Positions 50,975-63,488 of a stretch of DNA of 64,000 nt are shown piece by piece. The notes under the pieces are model-generated. The model was given only the letters and a program-made list of their open reading frames with translations. It did not search any database and was not told the DNA's origin. The stretch's first letter is position 1. Each line of letters begins with the position of its first letter. The position numbers and the translations under genes are program-made. The stretch covers positions 16,673,001 through 16,737,000 of the forward strand of contig NC_071342.1 of NCBI RefSeq assembly GCF_027744825.2, given 5' to 3'. The DNA is from Synchiropus splendidus. Taxonomy: Eukaryota; Chordata; Actinopteri; Syngnathiformes; Callionymidae.

Positions 50975-51166
50975 TAGTGATGGGTAGGTGAGGCTTCATG
51001 AAACAGTGCCCTGATTTTCAGAGGCCACCTGATGGCACCGCTTGCTGGAAAATGAAACATCACATCATTTGTTAACCAAGAGCGCCATCAAGTGGCCTCT
51101 GAAAACTAGGACACTGTTTCATCAACCGTGCAATACTGTTTCATGACACCTCACCCACTCATCACC
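50975..51166. mobile_element. Palindromic MITE of hAT-like type carrying paired CTCF-like motifs
   Basis: From tagtgatgggtaggtgaggc the sequence folds back onto its right half, which ends tcacccactcatcacca. Arms include tttcagaggccacctgatgg and the reverse of agcgccatcaagtggcctct. The ends (tagtgatggg) are like those of short hAT derivatives in fish. An 8-bp target duplication is not clear. Confidence 0.7.
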
Positions 51167-51222
51167 AGTGGTGAGAGCGCTAACCACCGGAGAGTATGGC
51201 GACCTTGAAAGTGAATTGATGG

Positions 51223-51390
51223 ACAGAAATGATCCTGACCACACGCAAAACTGAATCGTATGTTCCTCGTCCCATTTCAGATAATTCCAGAAAACTTCAT
51301 CCAAACCCGTCCACACATATTGCAAGGTATTTTTCACACAGACAGATAAACCAACGCCGTCGAAAACATAACCTCCTTGGCGGAGGTAAT
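51223..51390 (-). repeat. Left part of the ccaaggaggttatgttttc fish repeat
   Basis: On the minus strand it reads cgccaaggaggttatgtttt, cgacggcgttggtttatctg, tctgtgtg, then gtggacgggtttggatgaag and gggacgaggaacatacgatt. This is the beginning of the same repeat as at 41765-42172. Confidence 0.7.
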
Positions 51391-54300
51391 TAACCTCTTA
51401 ATCCACTCAGGTGTGTGAGAAAGTCTTTAAGTGAAAATTCATTTTGAAGCTTCAATCGCAAGACTAATACATCTCCTCACTTTGGAATATAAACTCAACA
51501 CATGCTATAAGATGTGGAGTTTCTCACACCAGATAATCCAAGGTTATCGCCACTGACGTCTTGTCCGCCTTTTTTTTTTCTTTTTTCCTGCAGACTCTGC
51601 GTTTCAAGTCAGTTCCGCAGGGTTGGTGATGGACTCACCAGCCAAGGCACCCGCTGCAAACACAGTGCAAAGCGTCCAGGCGCCGTTACTCTCCCTTACA
51701 GCAGCACTCTGACAAACACTCAATGCAGCAGAACAGCGCCAGAGGGGGTCGTCACACTTCTAACCCAGGACTGATATATGTGTACGAGTGGTATTGTTCC
51801 AGCTGCAGAAAAGATTGTCTGGGCCACATAAATATCAAAGCACAATTCCATCTCTGCAAGAACCTGCCGGCACATTTCTTACTGTCTGTCTTACATCGCG
51901 TGATGCCAACTTGTGCCTGATCCATGAGTAGCACTCGTGGTGGCACAATAAACACAACAGGACTCTCAGCTCCCCTCCATCTTCCTGAGGGCAGACTGAC
52001 GGCTGCGATTCACCCAAGGCCATTTTTACACCTCGACCTGATGTGACAAACCATGCATGATAACTATGGTGACTCAACAAGCAGCAGGGCCGCGGCTAAG
52101 TAACCACAGAGCTTCCGCACGTCTGGCGCTGCATTAATGTTTATGCCTTGTCATTACTGGAGAGTCACAGCTTTTCGTGACCCTTGAAATAGGCGTAGCG
52201 GTGACAAACTGGGCGCCAATGGTATTAATAAAGTATGAGCAGGGTGCATTGGAACTGGCCTAATGCATTAGATGTGATCACATTGGCTCTTCAGATATGA
52301 GGAAATCATCTCCCGTAAGACTCAACACTGATAATTACAATAACATTAACCTTTGCCTTGTTAATTCAGGCCCTCATTCCGATTCAGCTCAGTTCAGAGA
52401 CCCCTCGGAACATTTCTCCACACCACTTTTGCACGGCGGTGATGATGCTAATGGAGTAAGGAGGGAAATAAAACGATCAAACACTTGTGAAATAACAAAC
52501 CAGGATTATGTTTTCACGGACCGGTTGACTGAAAGGGAAGGGTTCGGCTCAAAAACTCTGGTATAAAAAGGTTTTTATATCGTGAGACAGCTGCTCCGCA
52601 GAATAGTTTGGGGAAATTAAATGAGCGGTGTTTACGTCTCAATAGCAGCATGAGAATATTTTACGACGGCTGCGATGCTTGCGGGAAGCATACACGGAGT
52701 ATGTTCCTCACGTAGATCCCTGAGATATCTGAAGACACGGTTTTCAAAATGTCGCTCTGTCTGAGCAGCACTTGAGGGTAACTTGAAGTTGGAGAAGAAG
52801 AAATAAAGTCCTGGATTAAAATAAAAGGCAGATTTGGAACAGCCTGACACTGACATTACGGCGAGAAAATGGAAGGTCAGGTCACAGCTCCAGTCAAGGT
52901 ACTGTATGTGGAGTCATTTTATTCAAAATTTTCAAATGCAGTATTGATAAAAAAAAATGTTTCCGTTGAAATCTGGCATCACCTATACAAACAAAGCCAT
53001 TTAAACAGATGGCAGTGTCCAAATATTTACTGTCAATATTAGTGGAGCCTATACTGTGCTGCAGCTCCCAAAATGCCATCAAACAAGACAGCGGACAAAC
53101 AAAAGAGGCATTGAACTATATGAACAACTGTAATGTGTCATTGATAGTTAACAGAAGCAGCATCTTCACTGAGACATTATGGTCGGATTACCGACTGGAG
53201 ACGTGTGGGATGCGATTCCAGACCAAATAAACTTCAGTTATAGCAAGTGATTTAGCTGTGGAACAAGGATCTGTCGAGATTGGCGTGAAAAAATAAACAC
53301 ATGCAACTCAAACATCTCACAAATCTCAAATTAAATTGCAAACCCCTGGTTACAAATCAACTAGAGTGGATTTACAAATCTTCTTAACAGATGCAGAGCG
53401 GGGTCGCAAGTGGATAGGGATCTAATTATCTTTCAAGATTCCCTGGCAATGGCTCTAAATAAAGCTTTAAAACTTTAGAGAAGGGAAAGCACTTGAAGCG
53501 CTTTAAATGGGGCTTTGATTTGCTTGCACACAAGGTTGCTCTCACTATTTTAGTGACACCACAATGGGGACATTCACGTTCACCATCAGCCCAAAAACAA
53601 AACAAAAACTGAAAAGACTAAATAGACTTTACATTCAGAATACAAAGTGTATCACTACATAACACTGGACTGTCAGTTTCAGTAATCTTTGTATTGCCAT
53701 GGGAAAACAGTTACAAATGATACACTGTGAAATGTATGACGTGTATCAGCGACGTTGCACATTTTAGGTCTCTAAACTGATGTTGACAGTTACATGAAAT
53801 CTTCACGGTTTAAAACATGAGAAAACGGAACTGTTTGTTTCAACATATCATTTTGCACATCTGCATTATTTATCAAATTCCAAAAACTCTCTTAATATTG
53901 AATATTTTGAAAGTCAAATTTGGCAAAAATGAATAGAAAAGAATAGATAATCGTTACTTTGACTGATAAAAATCCATCCATCCAATGTTTCTTAATAAGG
54001 ATGCACAGAAAGAAAGTCTATTGTGCATATTTTCCCCAGAGTGGACGATTGATCAGCAGCAGGAAATTAAACACGCGTCAACTTGACAAGCTCTGGCGTG
54101 AAAATATATCCAATAAGTGGAGACGACCCACATGTTGTTAACCACTGCTGTTTAATATTAACTTGGCAGTCACTGTTGCTGCGCAGAAAAACAGGGAAAA
54201 TGTCGCTTCATTCGGGGCAACATGGCTGCTATTCATCTGGTATTTACAGTTTCACATATGCAGCGTGACGATTCCTCAGGAATATTCAGCGTGAAACAAA

Positions 54301-54544
54301 AGGAAAGATACGTAATTGTCAGAACAATTCATCGCATCTGTGATTTATAAGATTGCTTCATTTAACACATTAGAGTTGTCAATGACACGTCGTGTTCTTG
54401 TTATTATTCATGTTCTGCCCAACCGCACATTTGTGCACGACAAAACCAATGACGCTCGCTCGACCAGAAACTGGGAATCAGTCAACAAGACCAACCACTA
54501 CCCTGAGATACACAGATACATGAGTATATTATGGTGTGTTTGAT
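51391..54544. other. Unique intronic sequence, nothing recognised
   Basis: No exon, RNA gene or mobile element was recognised. A T-rich run lies near 51570-51586. Homeobox-like AT motifs (cctaatgcattag) occur near 52259-52271, without further support. Confidence 0.4.
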
Positions 54545-55145
54545 AACAATGTTTTTCTCTCCAGCCTACAAACCTCATGTCCTCCTTCACCACCTCCATA
54601 AACCTCCTCTTTGGTCTTCCTCTCCACCTTCTGCCCGGCAGTTCCAACCTCAACATCTTCTCTCTCTCCTCTGTACATGTCCAAACCATCTCCATCTAGC
54701 CTCTCTGACTTGGTCTCCTAAACACCTGAGCACATGTGCTGTCCCTCTGATCCTATCCATCCTGCTCACTCCCAGAGAGAAGCTCAGCATCTTCATCTCT
54801 GCTCCCTCCAGCTCTGCCTCCTGTCTTTTCCTCAGTACCACTGTCTCCAAACCATACAACATTGCTGGCCTCACCACCCTTTTAGACACTTTCCCTTTCA
54901 TCCTCGCCGACACCCTTTTGTCACACATCACACCTGACACTTTTCTCCAATAATTCCACCCTGTCTGCACCCACTTCTTCACCACTTTCTCACACTCTCC
55001 ATCGCCCTGGACAGTCGAGCCCAAGTACTTGAAATCCCCCACCTTCTTTGTCTCTACCTACTGTAACTTCACCTGTCTACTTGGGTCCCTCTCATTCACA
55101 CACATGTATTCTGTCTTACTGTGGCTAACCTTCATTCTTCTCCTT
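54545..55145 (-). pseudogene. RTE-clade LINE, C-terminal reverse-transcriptase region
   Basis: On the minus strand the frame reads MKVSHSKTEYMCVNERDPSR, then meets a stop, then GDFKYLGSTVQGDGE, KVSGVMCDKRVSARMKGK, RPAMLYGLETVVL, EAELEGAEMKML, FSLGVSRMDRIRGTAHV and RWFGHVQRRERRC. After a small deletion and frameshift it continues LRLELPGRR, GRPKRRFMEVVKEDM and VGWRE. This block order is characteristic of RTE/BovB-type LINEs of fish. Only the C-terminal part is present. The long intact stretch makes it the youngest-looking LINE piece in the window. Confidence 0.93.
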
Positions 55146-56175
55146 TATTCGGAGAGGAATGAATGAATGAATGAGCTCCCAGTTAAATTCCTTTTTACTT
55201 CAGTGAACCTTATTAATGTGTCACTAACCACAACAAAAAATAAATAAAGACTGATTAAATTATTATATTTTTGAATGGCTGGGCTAGTTTACAGAGATGC
55301 TTTGGGTTGAAAACAAATAAAGATTTCATTATTACTATTCTTAATTTAAAAATGCTCAAACAGATCAAGTGAGGTGAAGAGGAGAGTGCAGGCAGGGTGG
55401 AGCCAGCGGAGGCGACCGACAGAGGTGATTCTTGACCGAGGGGAATTAGCAAGTGTGTCAGACGGACAGTCAATGTTTGCAAGCCACGTTTGGGGGTTCA
55501 GGTGACTGGAACCAATGAGGTCCATGGATGCGGTGAAAGTGGATAGGCGCTGTGTAATAGGTTGTTTTTTCTTCATATGAAGGTGTTGGCAAGGTGAACC
55601 ACGAGACACAGTCTATATTTATTCAATAAAATCCTTTGCAGATTATTTCACCCCCTTTGTCTGCCTTTAAATCACAAAAGAGCCATGTGCGTATGAGCGT
55701 GTCTGATCTGCTGCCGGCAACAAACGTGCACTTCATCTAAAGCTTTTTGTAGTTTGACATCCTGATGTGTTAAAATAAGAAAAAGGGAATTGTAAATCGA
55801 GATTGCTGAGGTTCAAACACAGGTAGCCTGCCGAGACAAGAGACAAAAAAGAAGAAAGAAACGATATTTAATGTGTTAATGATGTAGGCTGGAGCTGCGG
55901 ATCAAGCGACTAATTCAGGCAGGAGCGCAAAGCATATGCTGGCAATATCGCCTGATGCCCCACGGAGAGCAGAGAACACCACTGAGAGTTTCTATCAGCT
56001 CAAATCATTGTTTGGAAGGTTCCAGGTGAGTGTTGTCAAGCTGTGAGCAGAGTCCTCCATCAAAACAATAGTCTGGGTGAGGAATGTATGTTCACATTTG
56101 AGAGCATTGATCTGTTCGCCAGCGAGTCACACATCGCTGACGGAATAGCAAACTCTGTTTTAGTTCCTTCAGCAA
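55146..56175. other. Unique intronic sequence
   Basis: Contains a short (gaat)n run at about 55155-55173; otherwise nothing recognised. Confidence 0.4.
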
Positions 56176-56236
56176 CTAACAAGTATCAATGGGTAAATCA
56201 AGACCTCTGCCTTTTGGCTTAGCTCTTTCTTAACCC
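56176..56236 (-). pseudogene. Short LINE reverse-transcriptase remnant (KKELSQKA segment)
   Basis: The minus strand reads VKKELSQKAEVLIYPLILV, the same segment as in the LINE piece at 14130-14463. Flanking sequence is not recognisably LINE. Confidence 0.6.
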
Positions 56237-57060
56237 ACAAGATGCACTGATCAATGTAAGTTCAATGGAGAGCCAGAGACACTTCCCCTTCCATTTCTGT
56301 GTATCCTTCTTGATCCAGCTTTGCATTAAAGCTGAGAAGTAAAGGCCATAAACATAACTTCAGCCTCAGAATGTTCTAAAGGAAGTGTGTTATTGACTTC
56401 GGAACTATAAATCAATATGATGTTGCTTGTGTATAATCGTGCCATTTACTTACACATAAGATGAAAAAAAAAAATTCTCCCTCAAACCAATCATAAGAGT
56501 TTTATCAGTTTCCCTGCTGAGCGTCTTTATCGACTCTTCATCTTCTATCTCAGAGGCCAGCAGGCATCCACTGACTCATGCATTTCCCCTCAGCCGCATG
56601 CAAAAATGGTGATAACATTATTTGGGCTTGTTTTCCGCATAGAGAGCTAACTGCATTCTCTTTCTGAATAATATTCTAGCGCTGCCTATTTGGGCACAAA
56701 CACAAATTATACAGTAATGTCAGGTCATTCAGGATATCCAAATGTTTTGATGGTATGAAAAAGATTAGCACTGTTTTTCGTTTGTAGTTGTCAACTACAA
56801 TCTACTTGGAATATAGAACAACGATGAGGCTGAAGAAACGCAGTCTGCTTTGTAGATGGAATCGTAACTTTAAATGGTAGTGGGTTCTGTCTGATCGAAG
56901 CATAAATGGCCTCCAGAATTGGTTGATGAGATCATGAGAAGCAAAGTCACATTAAGTGATGTAGAGGCAGGGAAAACAATGGATAGTCCAGTCCATCAAA
57001 TGGCTAATTACTCAAACACACTGACCTCTGCTGACAATTCTGAGTCATCATTTAGCCAGA

Positions 57061-57171
57061 GTACATGGAGGAAACACAGGGAGAACACACAAATGCTACA
57101 CATGGAAAGGTTTCATCTGGGATGGAATTGAACCAGCAACCTCTTGGCTGTGAGGCTACAGCACTAACCAA
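57061..57171 (-). repeat. Common teleost interspersed repeat, terminal part
   Basis: It contains tggaggaaacacagggagaa, cacacaaatgctacacatgg, attgaaccagcaacctcttg and gctgtgaggctacagcacta. This is the terminal part of the repeat also seen at 20390-20535, in the same orientation. Confidence 0.75.
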
Positions 57172-57211
57172 AAGACGCGAGTCAAAACGTACCAAATAGA
57201 AGGCTGTAGAA

Positions 57212-57652
57212 GAGGGGTAGGTCACTGTCGAGAAAAAATAAAAGAAAGAAAACATGCAAAAAGAAAAATAAATAAACTGATGATAGTGTGTGTAATTATG
57301 AAATTACATTACAAACCTAACACAAAAAAAGTTTGGTTGTGTCTCATTTAAAACACATTTAAAGCCTCTCAAAATGCCGCATAGATTTCAAAATCCACTT
57401 TCAATTCTGATATATTTTAAGGACCAAGAAATATTCCTAAAATAGTCAACTGCAAAGATGAAATAAAAAATGAACAACTAGAAATTTATATTTCACTCAC
57501 AAAGAACAAAAGAAAATTCAGAAAATAAAATTGTCAGAAGCTTTCCAACGTGTACAGTTACATAGTTTTACTCTGACTTCTGCAGGGCCGCAGGAATACA
57601 ATCAACGGCCCACATTTGGCCCCCGGGACACATTTTTCCCAGTCCAGACCAG
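57212..57652. mobile_element. Probable hAT-type element, degraded
   Basis: The right side has cagggccgcagg, cggcccacatttggccccc and gggacacatttttcccagt, the subterminal signature of a common vertebrate hAT group. A possible left end is gaggggtaggtcactgt at 57212. The interior is AT-rich and non-coding. The terminal repeats are too diverged to fix the ends. Confidence 0.45.
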
Positions 57653-59149
57653 TTGGGGGAAGAGATGCACCAATTTATCCATGAAAAACCAGATGCCAGA
57701 TACTCCACTGTATGGCAGGTAACTCAGTAGGCAGTATTTTGGGTTTTCCAAAAGCAGGAGAGGCAGAAAAGAGCAGATGAAAACAGTGTGTAAACAACAA
57801 GAATGTTAGCGTACAACCAGCATGACACAGCATGTTAACAGAAACCACATGGTGAAACATGCATCCAACAGTACAAGCAGCCTCGACTTTTAATGCGAAA
57901 GCAGGTGTATTATAATGAATAATAAGTCACTCAAGAGCTCATTTTAGGTCTAGAAGAAGATGTCATGAATTGCTTTGAACTACGAGATGAGTGCACCATC
58001 ATGTCCTTGGAAAAAAAAAAAAAAGAAAAGAATCCAGAAGAATAAAGTTTCCATGATCAACCCCTACAGCCTCAGGCTCATTCTCCACAGACGCACTTTG
58101 AAATGTGGCGGAAAGAAGAAAGAGCACCACCTGAACCAGCAAATGCAATTCATGAAAGCATCCTCCCGCTCAAAACCCACGTCTTCTGTGTTCACCGCGG
58201 AGACGCTGAGATTGAGCCTCCTTCTCTCTGATGGTATGGTGCTCCCGTCTGTTCTGGTGGAGCCAGTCAGGAAATAAGGTGGTCATTAAAAACCACTGCT
58301 GAAGTTGGGGAGATGATTAGCCAGACAACCAGGGGATATATGAGCTTAATGGAACAAGAGGTGGTTGACCAAGATTAAAGGGCCTTTTCCACATCACTGG
58401 CGTTTTCTCCTCCAACGCAGCAAATTACCTAATTGAAATTCTTTTAATTTTCATTTTCATTTTCTCCTCCTGGAATTGTGAGGCTGGGAATAATGGTGGT
58501 CGGCGCAGTGAGTGTGTGTGTGGGGGGGGGTTTATGACCAAGTGGTCACCGAGCCTGTCATTTTAAAGCTCCTTTGTGGAAGGATTATTCGTGAACTAAT
58601 ATGGATACGGTCAGGACGACTCTTTTTTTGACTCTAAAAAGTGAATTTATAGAGCGCTATCCAGCGGGAGCAGGTGATTTTATTAGGTTAAAATGTGCTT
58701 TCAAATAAAACTAAACAAAGGGTTCCATTCATGAAGACGGGAAGCTGCTCTGAGTAAAAGAGACGTAATTGGAACTTGGAGAGATTCAAACCAGAATCAC
58801 AGCCTGTCATTGCTGCGGTGCACGAACTCTCCCGCATTTGTCTTTGTTTCTCTGAAGCAAAAACTGTAGCACATTAATCTGACAGCTTTGATTTGCTGTA
58901 CCCTCTAGGTTGGAGTTCCTCCAAGGGAAGAGTCGTGCTGAACTATTTTTTTTCATTTGTCTTTGTTGATGTACAGTGCTTTCAAACATAGTGACTAAGA
59001 ATTCCTCAGGTACTGCCATGTGCTTTGGTTGGTTTAAAAGATCATAGATTCAGATCATGATTTAACCTTCTGGCCAGTCCTTCGGTGACCAGATATGGAT
59101 CTCAAATTATTTTCTGTGGAATGAGGGAATCTGAAACAACTAGCTTACA
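57653..59149. other. Unique intronic sequence
   Basis: Contains an A-rich run near 58011-58030 and gtgtgtgtgtgg followed by a G run near 58512-58530. No exon or mobile element was recognised. Confidence 0.4.
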
Positions 59150-59854
59150 CAGTGGTACCTCGGTTCTCGACCACAATCCGTTCCAGACGGCCGTTCGAGA
59201 AGCGATTTGTTTGAAATCAGATTTTTTCCCCATTACAATTAAAGGAAAAAGAAACGATGCGTTCCAAGCCTTAAAATAGTCTTTTGTAGGAGTGAATGTA
59301 GAGTGTCTGCTGCAGGTGCGCTGTTCCTCTATGTGTGTGGCCGCTGCATGTGGGAGGGGTTGCCGAGTGAGTGACGTCTCTCCAGAAGTGAAGAGGTGCC
59401 CGGTGCGTGTCCAGCTCTGAATGTGCGCTTCTGTGCAGTTTGGCTGTGACAAAGTCATAAACCAAGTCACGCTCTGTCCCAGACTCGCCTCATCCCTGTC
59501 CCAGCTCCAGCCCACAACAGGACATCAAACCCTGGAGTGAGCGCTCCAGCCTCGGAGGTGTCAAGAGTGAGTCTAGTGCGGAGACAGGAAAGGTTTTACA
59601 CCTCAATATGAAGAAAAAACAGTCAGTAAATGTAGCTAACGGGACACGTCTGCATACAGAGGCTGCGTTATACACAATAACAAAGCGCCTCGTGGGTCAG
59701 TTGATCGGTCCACGCACGTTATGTTTACGGCTTTTTTCGTGGCGTTCGAGTTCTGGATTTTCGTTCAAAATCCAAACCCAAAAAAATATCGAAATTTTTG
59801 TTCGAACTCCGATTAGTTCGAAGACCGAGGCGTTCGAAAACCAAGGTCCCACTG
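59150..59854. mobile_element. Non-autonomous Tc1/mariner-type element
   Basis: The left end cagtggtacctcggttctcg is matched by the reverse complement of the right end, cagtgggaccttggttttcg. These ends are typical of a mariner-group MITE family found in many vertebrates. The right end is followed by ta; on the left a ta lies two bases away (ttacacagtgg), suggesting a small change at the junction. Subterminal motifs with gttcgaa recur on both sides. At 705 bp it has no transposase frame. Confidence 0.85.
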
Positions 59855-62800
59855 TATTGGCTTTTTGGGTTTGTGTTTTATGAGCATGTAAAAAAGAAGA
59901 GGCTGCAATGCCCTTCTGTTTGTATTTTTTCATGACATCAAATTGTGTTGAAAGAAATCATATTCAGTAATATTTGCAGTGACATACGCATTTCAGTGAT
60001 TTGGTAGATTTTTGCTGTAAGTACTTGCATATTAGGTAGGTTGCCACTGTCACATGGCACCAGGCTATATAGGGATAATGTGTGGTTAAATCAATAAAAA
60101 TGCCAGGTGCATCCACCAAACAAAAAAACAAAACAAAGGAAAAACCAAACTGCACCTTTGGAATTTAAATACACAATTTCAAGCTCATACTGACTGTCAT
60201 TCATTGGGATCCACTTTGTTTTCTACCCATCTCTTGTAGGACAGAGAGGAAATGTCCTGTTGAGCCACACACCTTGGAAAATTGGACACCTAACTGAACT
60301 GAACTGCGTCCTGCAGGGCTCTAAATGTCTCTGACATTTATCAGAGACGCAGGACATATAATTGAGATATGATTCTCCAATGGAATGTCATCAAATGACA
60401 AGCCCCTGACTTCCCCTAAAGACGCCATCATTAAACACCCAGGAAGCACAAATGTTGAAAATCACGTTAGTCATCCAATATTTTGGATTAAAAAAAAAAA
60501 GACAATAACAATGTCTATGTACTTGCAACTAGGAGGGTTGCATGCTGTACCTGAGCACGTATTAATCTTTCATGGGCCTGGAAGCATTTGTCAATCAGAA
60601 GCTTGGGTGTACATGTAATATTCTTTCTGCTTCTCACAACTGATCATCTACCTAACAGTGGCTATGACGGGAGGCTTTGCCTGTCTTCAGTGTGAGTCGC
60701 AATAAAAGCATGAAGAGTTGAGAGAAATGAATGGATGCTTGGTTCCAATGCTCACTACTATAAAAACAGACATTTATTAGAACTAAGCTGAACAAAAAGA
60801 ATGAAATAAAATAGAATGAAAAATATTTCAAGGTGCAGAGGACATGGAAATCGGCGCTTGGCTACTGCCAGTCAAAAATGTGCGCGAGAGCTTTGTAGTG
60901 TGATCGGCTGTCAGAAGCAGCACAGTCTCTGTGGTATGTGGCAGGAACCTTCCGAGAAGATGAAAGACGTAAATAAGCACAGACTGTCAGAAGAAAACAC
61001 AGAGCTGACAGAAGATGCCGGCCTTCAAAACGCGTCCTAGCATGCACCCGCCGTGTAGCGATTGGTAGCTTTGCCTTAAACTGCCAATGCGCTCACTTCA
61101 GCCGGTCATTTTGAAGATGGATACCGATGCAGTTTTACAATTCAGCACCAGGGTGTGTCGATAAATTCCCCGCATAAAAAAAACAGCCACACTTGTAGAC
61201 ATTTGGAATGAGAGAGTTTTTGAGATGATCATCCTCCTGCCAGCGCCAAACCACAAGGTGCCACTGAGCACTGTCAGCATCATATTTACACAATGGCACG
61301 TCTGAAGTCTCAGTGACGATACGCCGTCTGGTCGTGGTCCAACTGCTGGCTGGCTGATGAAGAGCTTATGAATAGGGTCTTATCAGGTTGTTTGGAGAGA
61401 GCCCCAAAAAAAGAGGCTCAAAGCCCTCCAGAGATCTCTTGTCTGTCAGAGGAGGATGAAAAGTGCCTTTGCCAGAGCCCAGCACTGCTCATTCTTTAAT
61501 GTCATTCAGTTTACTTTGACAGTGACTGACACAAAGTGGGTAATTATTTTTGCATTGTAGTTTGTCTTTCCGAACCAAGGCTTGTGTAAATTGTTTTTCT
61601 ACTGTCTGGAGCCCGTGTTACATAAATAGTTTGCTCTGAAAACAACAGAAGATGCAAGACTGAAAGAGGATGTGTCGAAGAGAGGCGCTCTGTTTGGAGA
61701 GTGAAGCCAGCTCAAATTTGCTCTGTGCTGTGAATTCAGCGCGTTATGACTCAGTCTATTTCCATTACAATCGTCTCTTGTTTTACTACACTCAGGACGA
61801 CATCCTCAGACCGAGAAGAGTGTCAGCGCCAGGCTGTCTGCATATTTCATCCTTGTTATGCGCAGCAACTCCTCTGTTTCAACCAAAGCCAACTTCCTCC
61901 GGCATTTCATCACCAGCTTTTGAAAAGTTACTCCACGACACCGCGTCACGTCAGCGTGTTGACATGACGCTTATCTAGTTCAACAGAGGTGTGTATCCTG
62001 CTTTGTATCTGAGGCTGCACAATCTTAAATGCAGCAGTTGTTGTGACTGTTATTAGTCTTTTCGCAAACATCTCTGAGGAACCCAATTAAGGCCGAGAGG
62101 GAAGATATTCGCTTTGGCGTGAGCTGCTGCAGTAAGTAAATAAATTAATGACACACTGGAGAGAGAATGCAACTCACTCCACTGACCAACATCCAGCGAG
62201 ACAGCAATACAGTCCGGAGTTAAAACGTCAACAATAATTCTCATGCTAGCAGCAGAACTGACTTTTTTTGTCACCATTTAAAACACATTTCTCTCCATTC
62301 ACCATTTGGGAACATCTGAAAAAAACTCCTCCATTCCATAATTGTGAATTTCATTCTATCATTCTAATATATCAACTATCGCATTTTTTATTAAAAAAAC
62401 CCCAAAACAAAACAAAAAAAAACGAAAATACTTGAACCTGACTCATCCTTTTGTTTGACTACTGGAGGAGCTCAAGTATCTTGATCATGACTGATGGTAA
62501 AAAATGGACTGTGAGATTGACATACAAAACTGGGCAGTGACTTCACTCACTCACGGTGAAGAAAGAGCTGAGCTAAAAGACAAAGCTTTCAATTTGTTGA
62601 TTTACTTTCCTGTAGCTTGGTCACTAGTCACATCAAGAGAAGCCAGTTGTGGTGGTAGAGGTATGTTTTAACAATGTTCTTGGCCCCTTGGTTTAACCCA
62701 AGTCTACAACACGTCCCCTGTGTTCCCAGGTGTTGCCTCTGTGACCTGACCTCAAATAACCGATGGACAATGCCCTTTCATTAATGGACCAATAGAGTGG

Positions 62801-63383
62801 AAAGTGTGTGTGAACTGTGTTCATGTCTGTTGGAAATTTAAAAGTCCGCCTTCATCCCAAGGACAATCAGAGAAGTACAGTCAAAATCATTTATTATTTC
62901 AGTAGAACGTTTGCGGTAGAACCTTCGCTTAAAATAAATAAAATTCAAAGTATGATAGATGAAAGTCAGTGAAGGTTAAAAACAGGAGTCTGAGATTTAA
63001 TAAAGACACAGAGAAGAAATACTCTGAGAGTGGATGAATACAAAGCTATTATATCTTTTGACTACAAAAACTACAATTAAAGTATTTTAATGTGGCATTT
63101 TCCCCTGCAGCCCTGAGTCATTCATTTGTAGCAGAAAAGTTATTTTAAATGCACTTCATTATTTCAACAGCAAAGTGGTGTTTTAAATTTCTTAAAACTA
63201 AACCAAAATGAACAGTCTACAAAGAGGATCATTTGAAATGCAGAGTAAAAGACACTATTTTACCTTTTTAGCTCATAAAACATGTCAAGAAACAGTAAGA
63301 AAATTAAAACTATGTGCCTGACACACACAAAAAAATATATGTCTGTGGGTTGGGTCTTAGGTATTTCATTCATATCCTTATAC

Positions 63384-63386
<3 letters not shown>
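59855..63386. other. Unique intronic sequence
   Basis: No exon or mobile element was recognised. There is an A-rich stretch near 60111-60150 and another (caaaacaaaacaaaaaa) near 62400-62425. Confidence 0.4.
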
Positions 63387-63481
<95 letters not shown>

Positions 63482-63488
63482 ATATATA
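63387..63488. repeat. Long (TA)n microsatellite
   Basis: About 100 bp of TA dinucleotides with a single ttta interruption near 63467. Apparent Tyr/Ile-repeat frames here are artefacts of the repeat. Confidence 0.97.
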
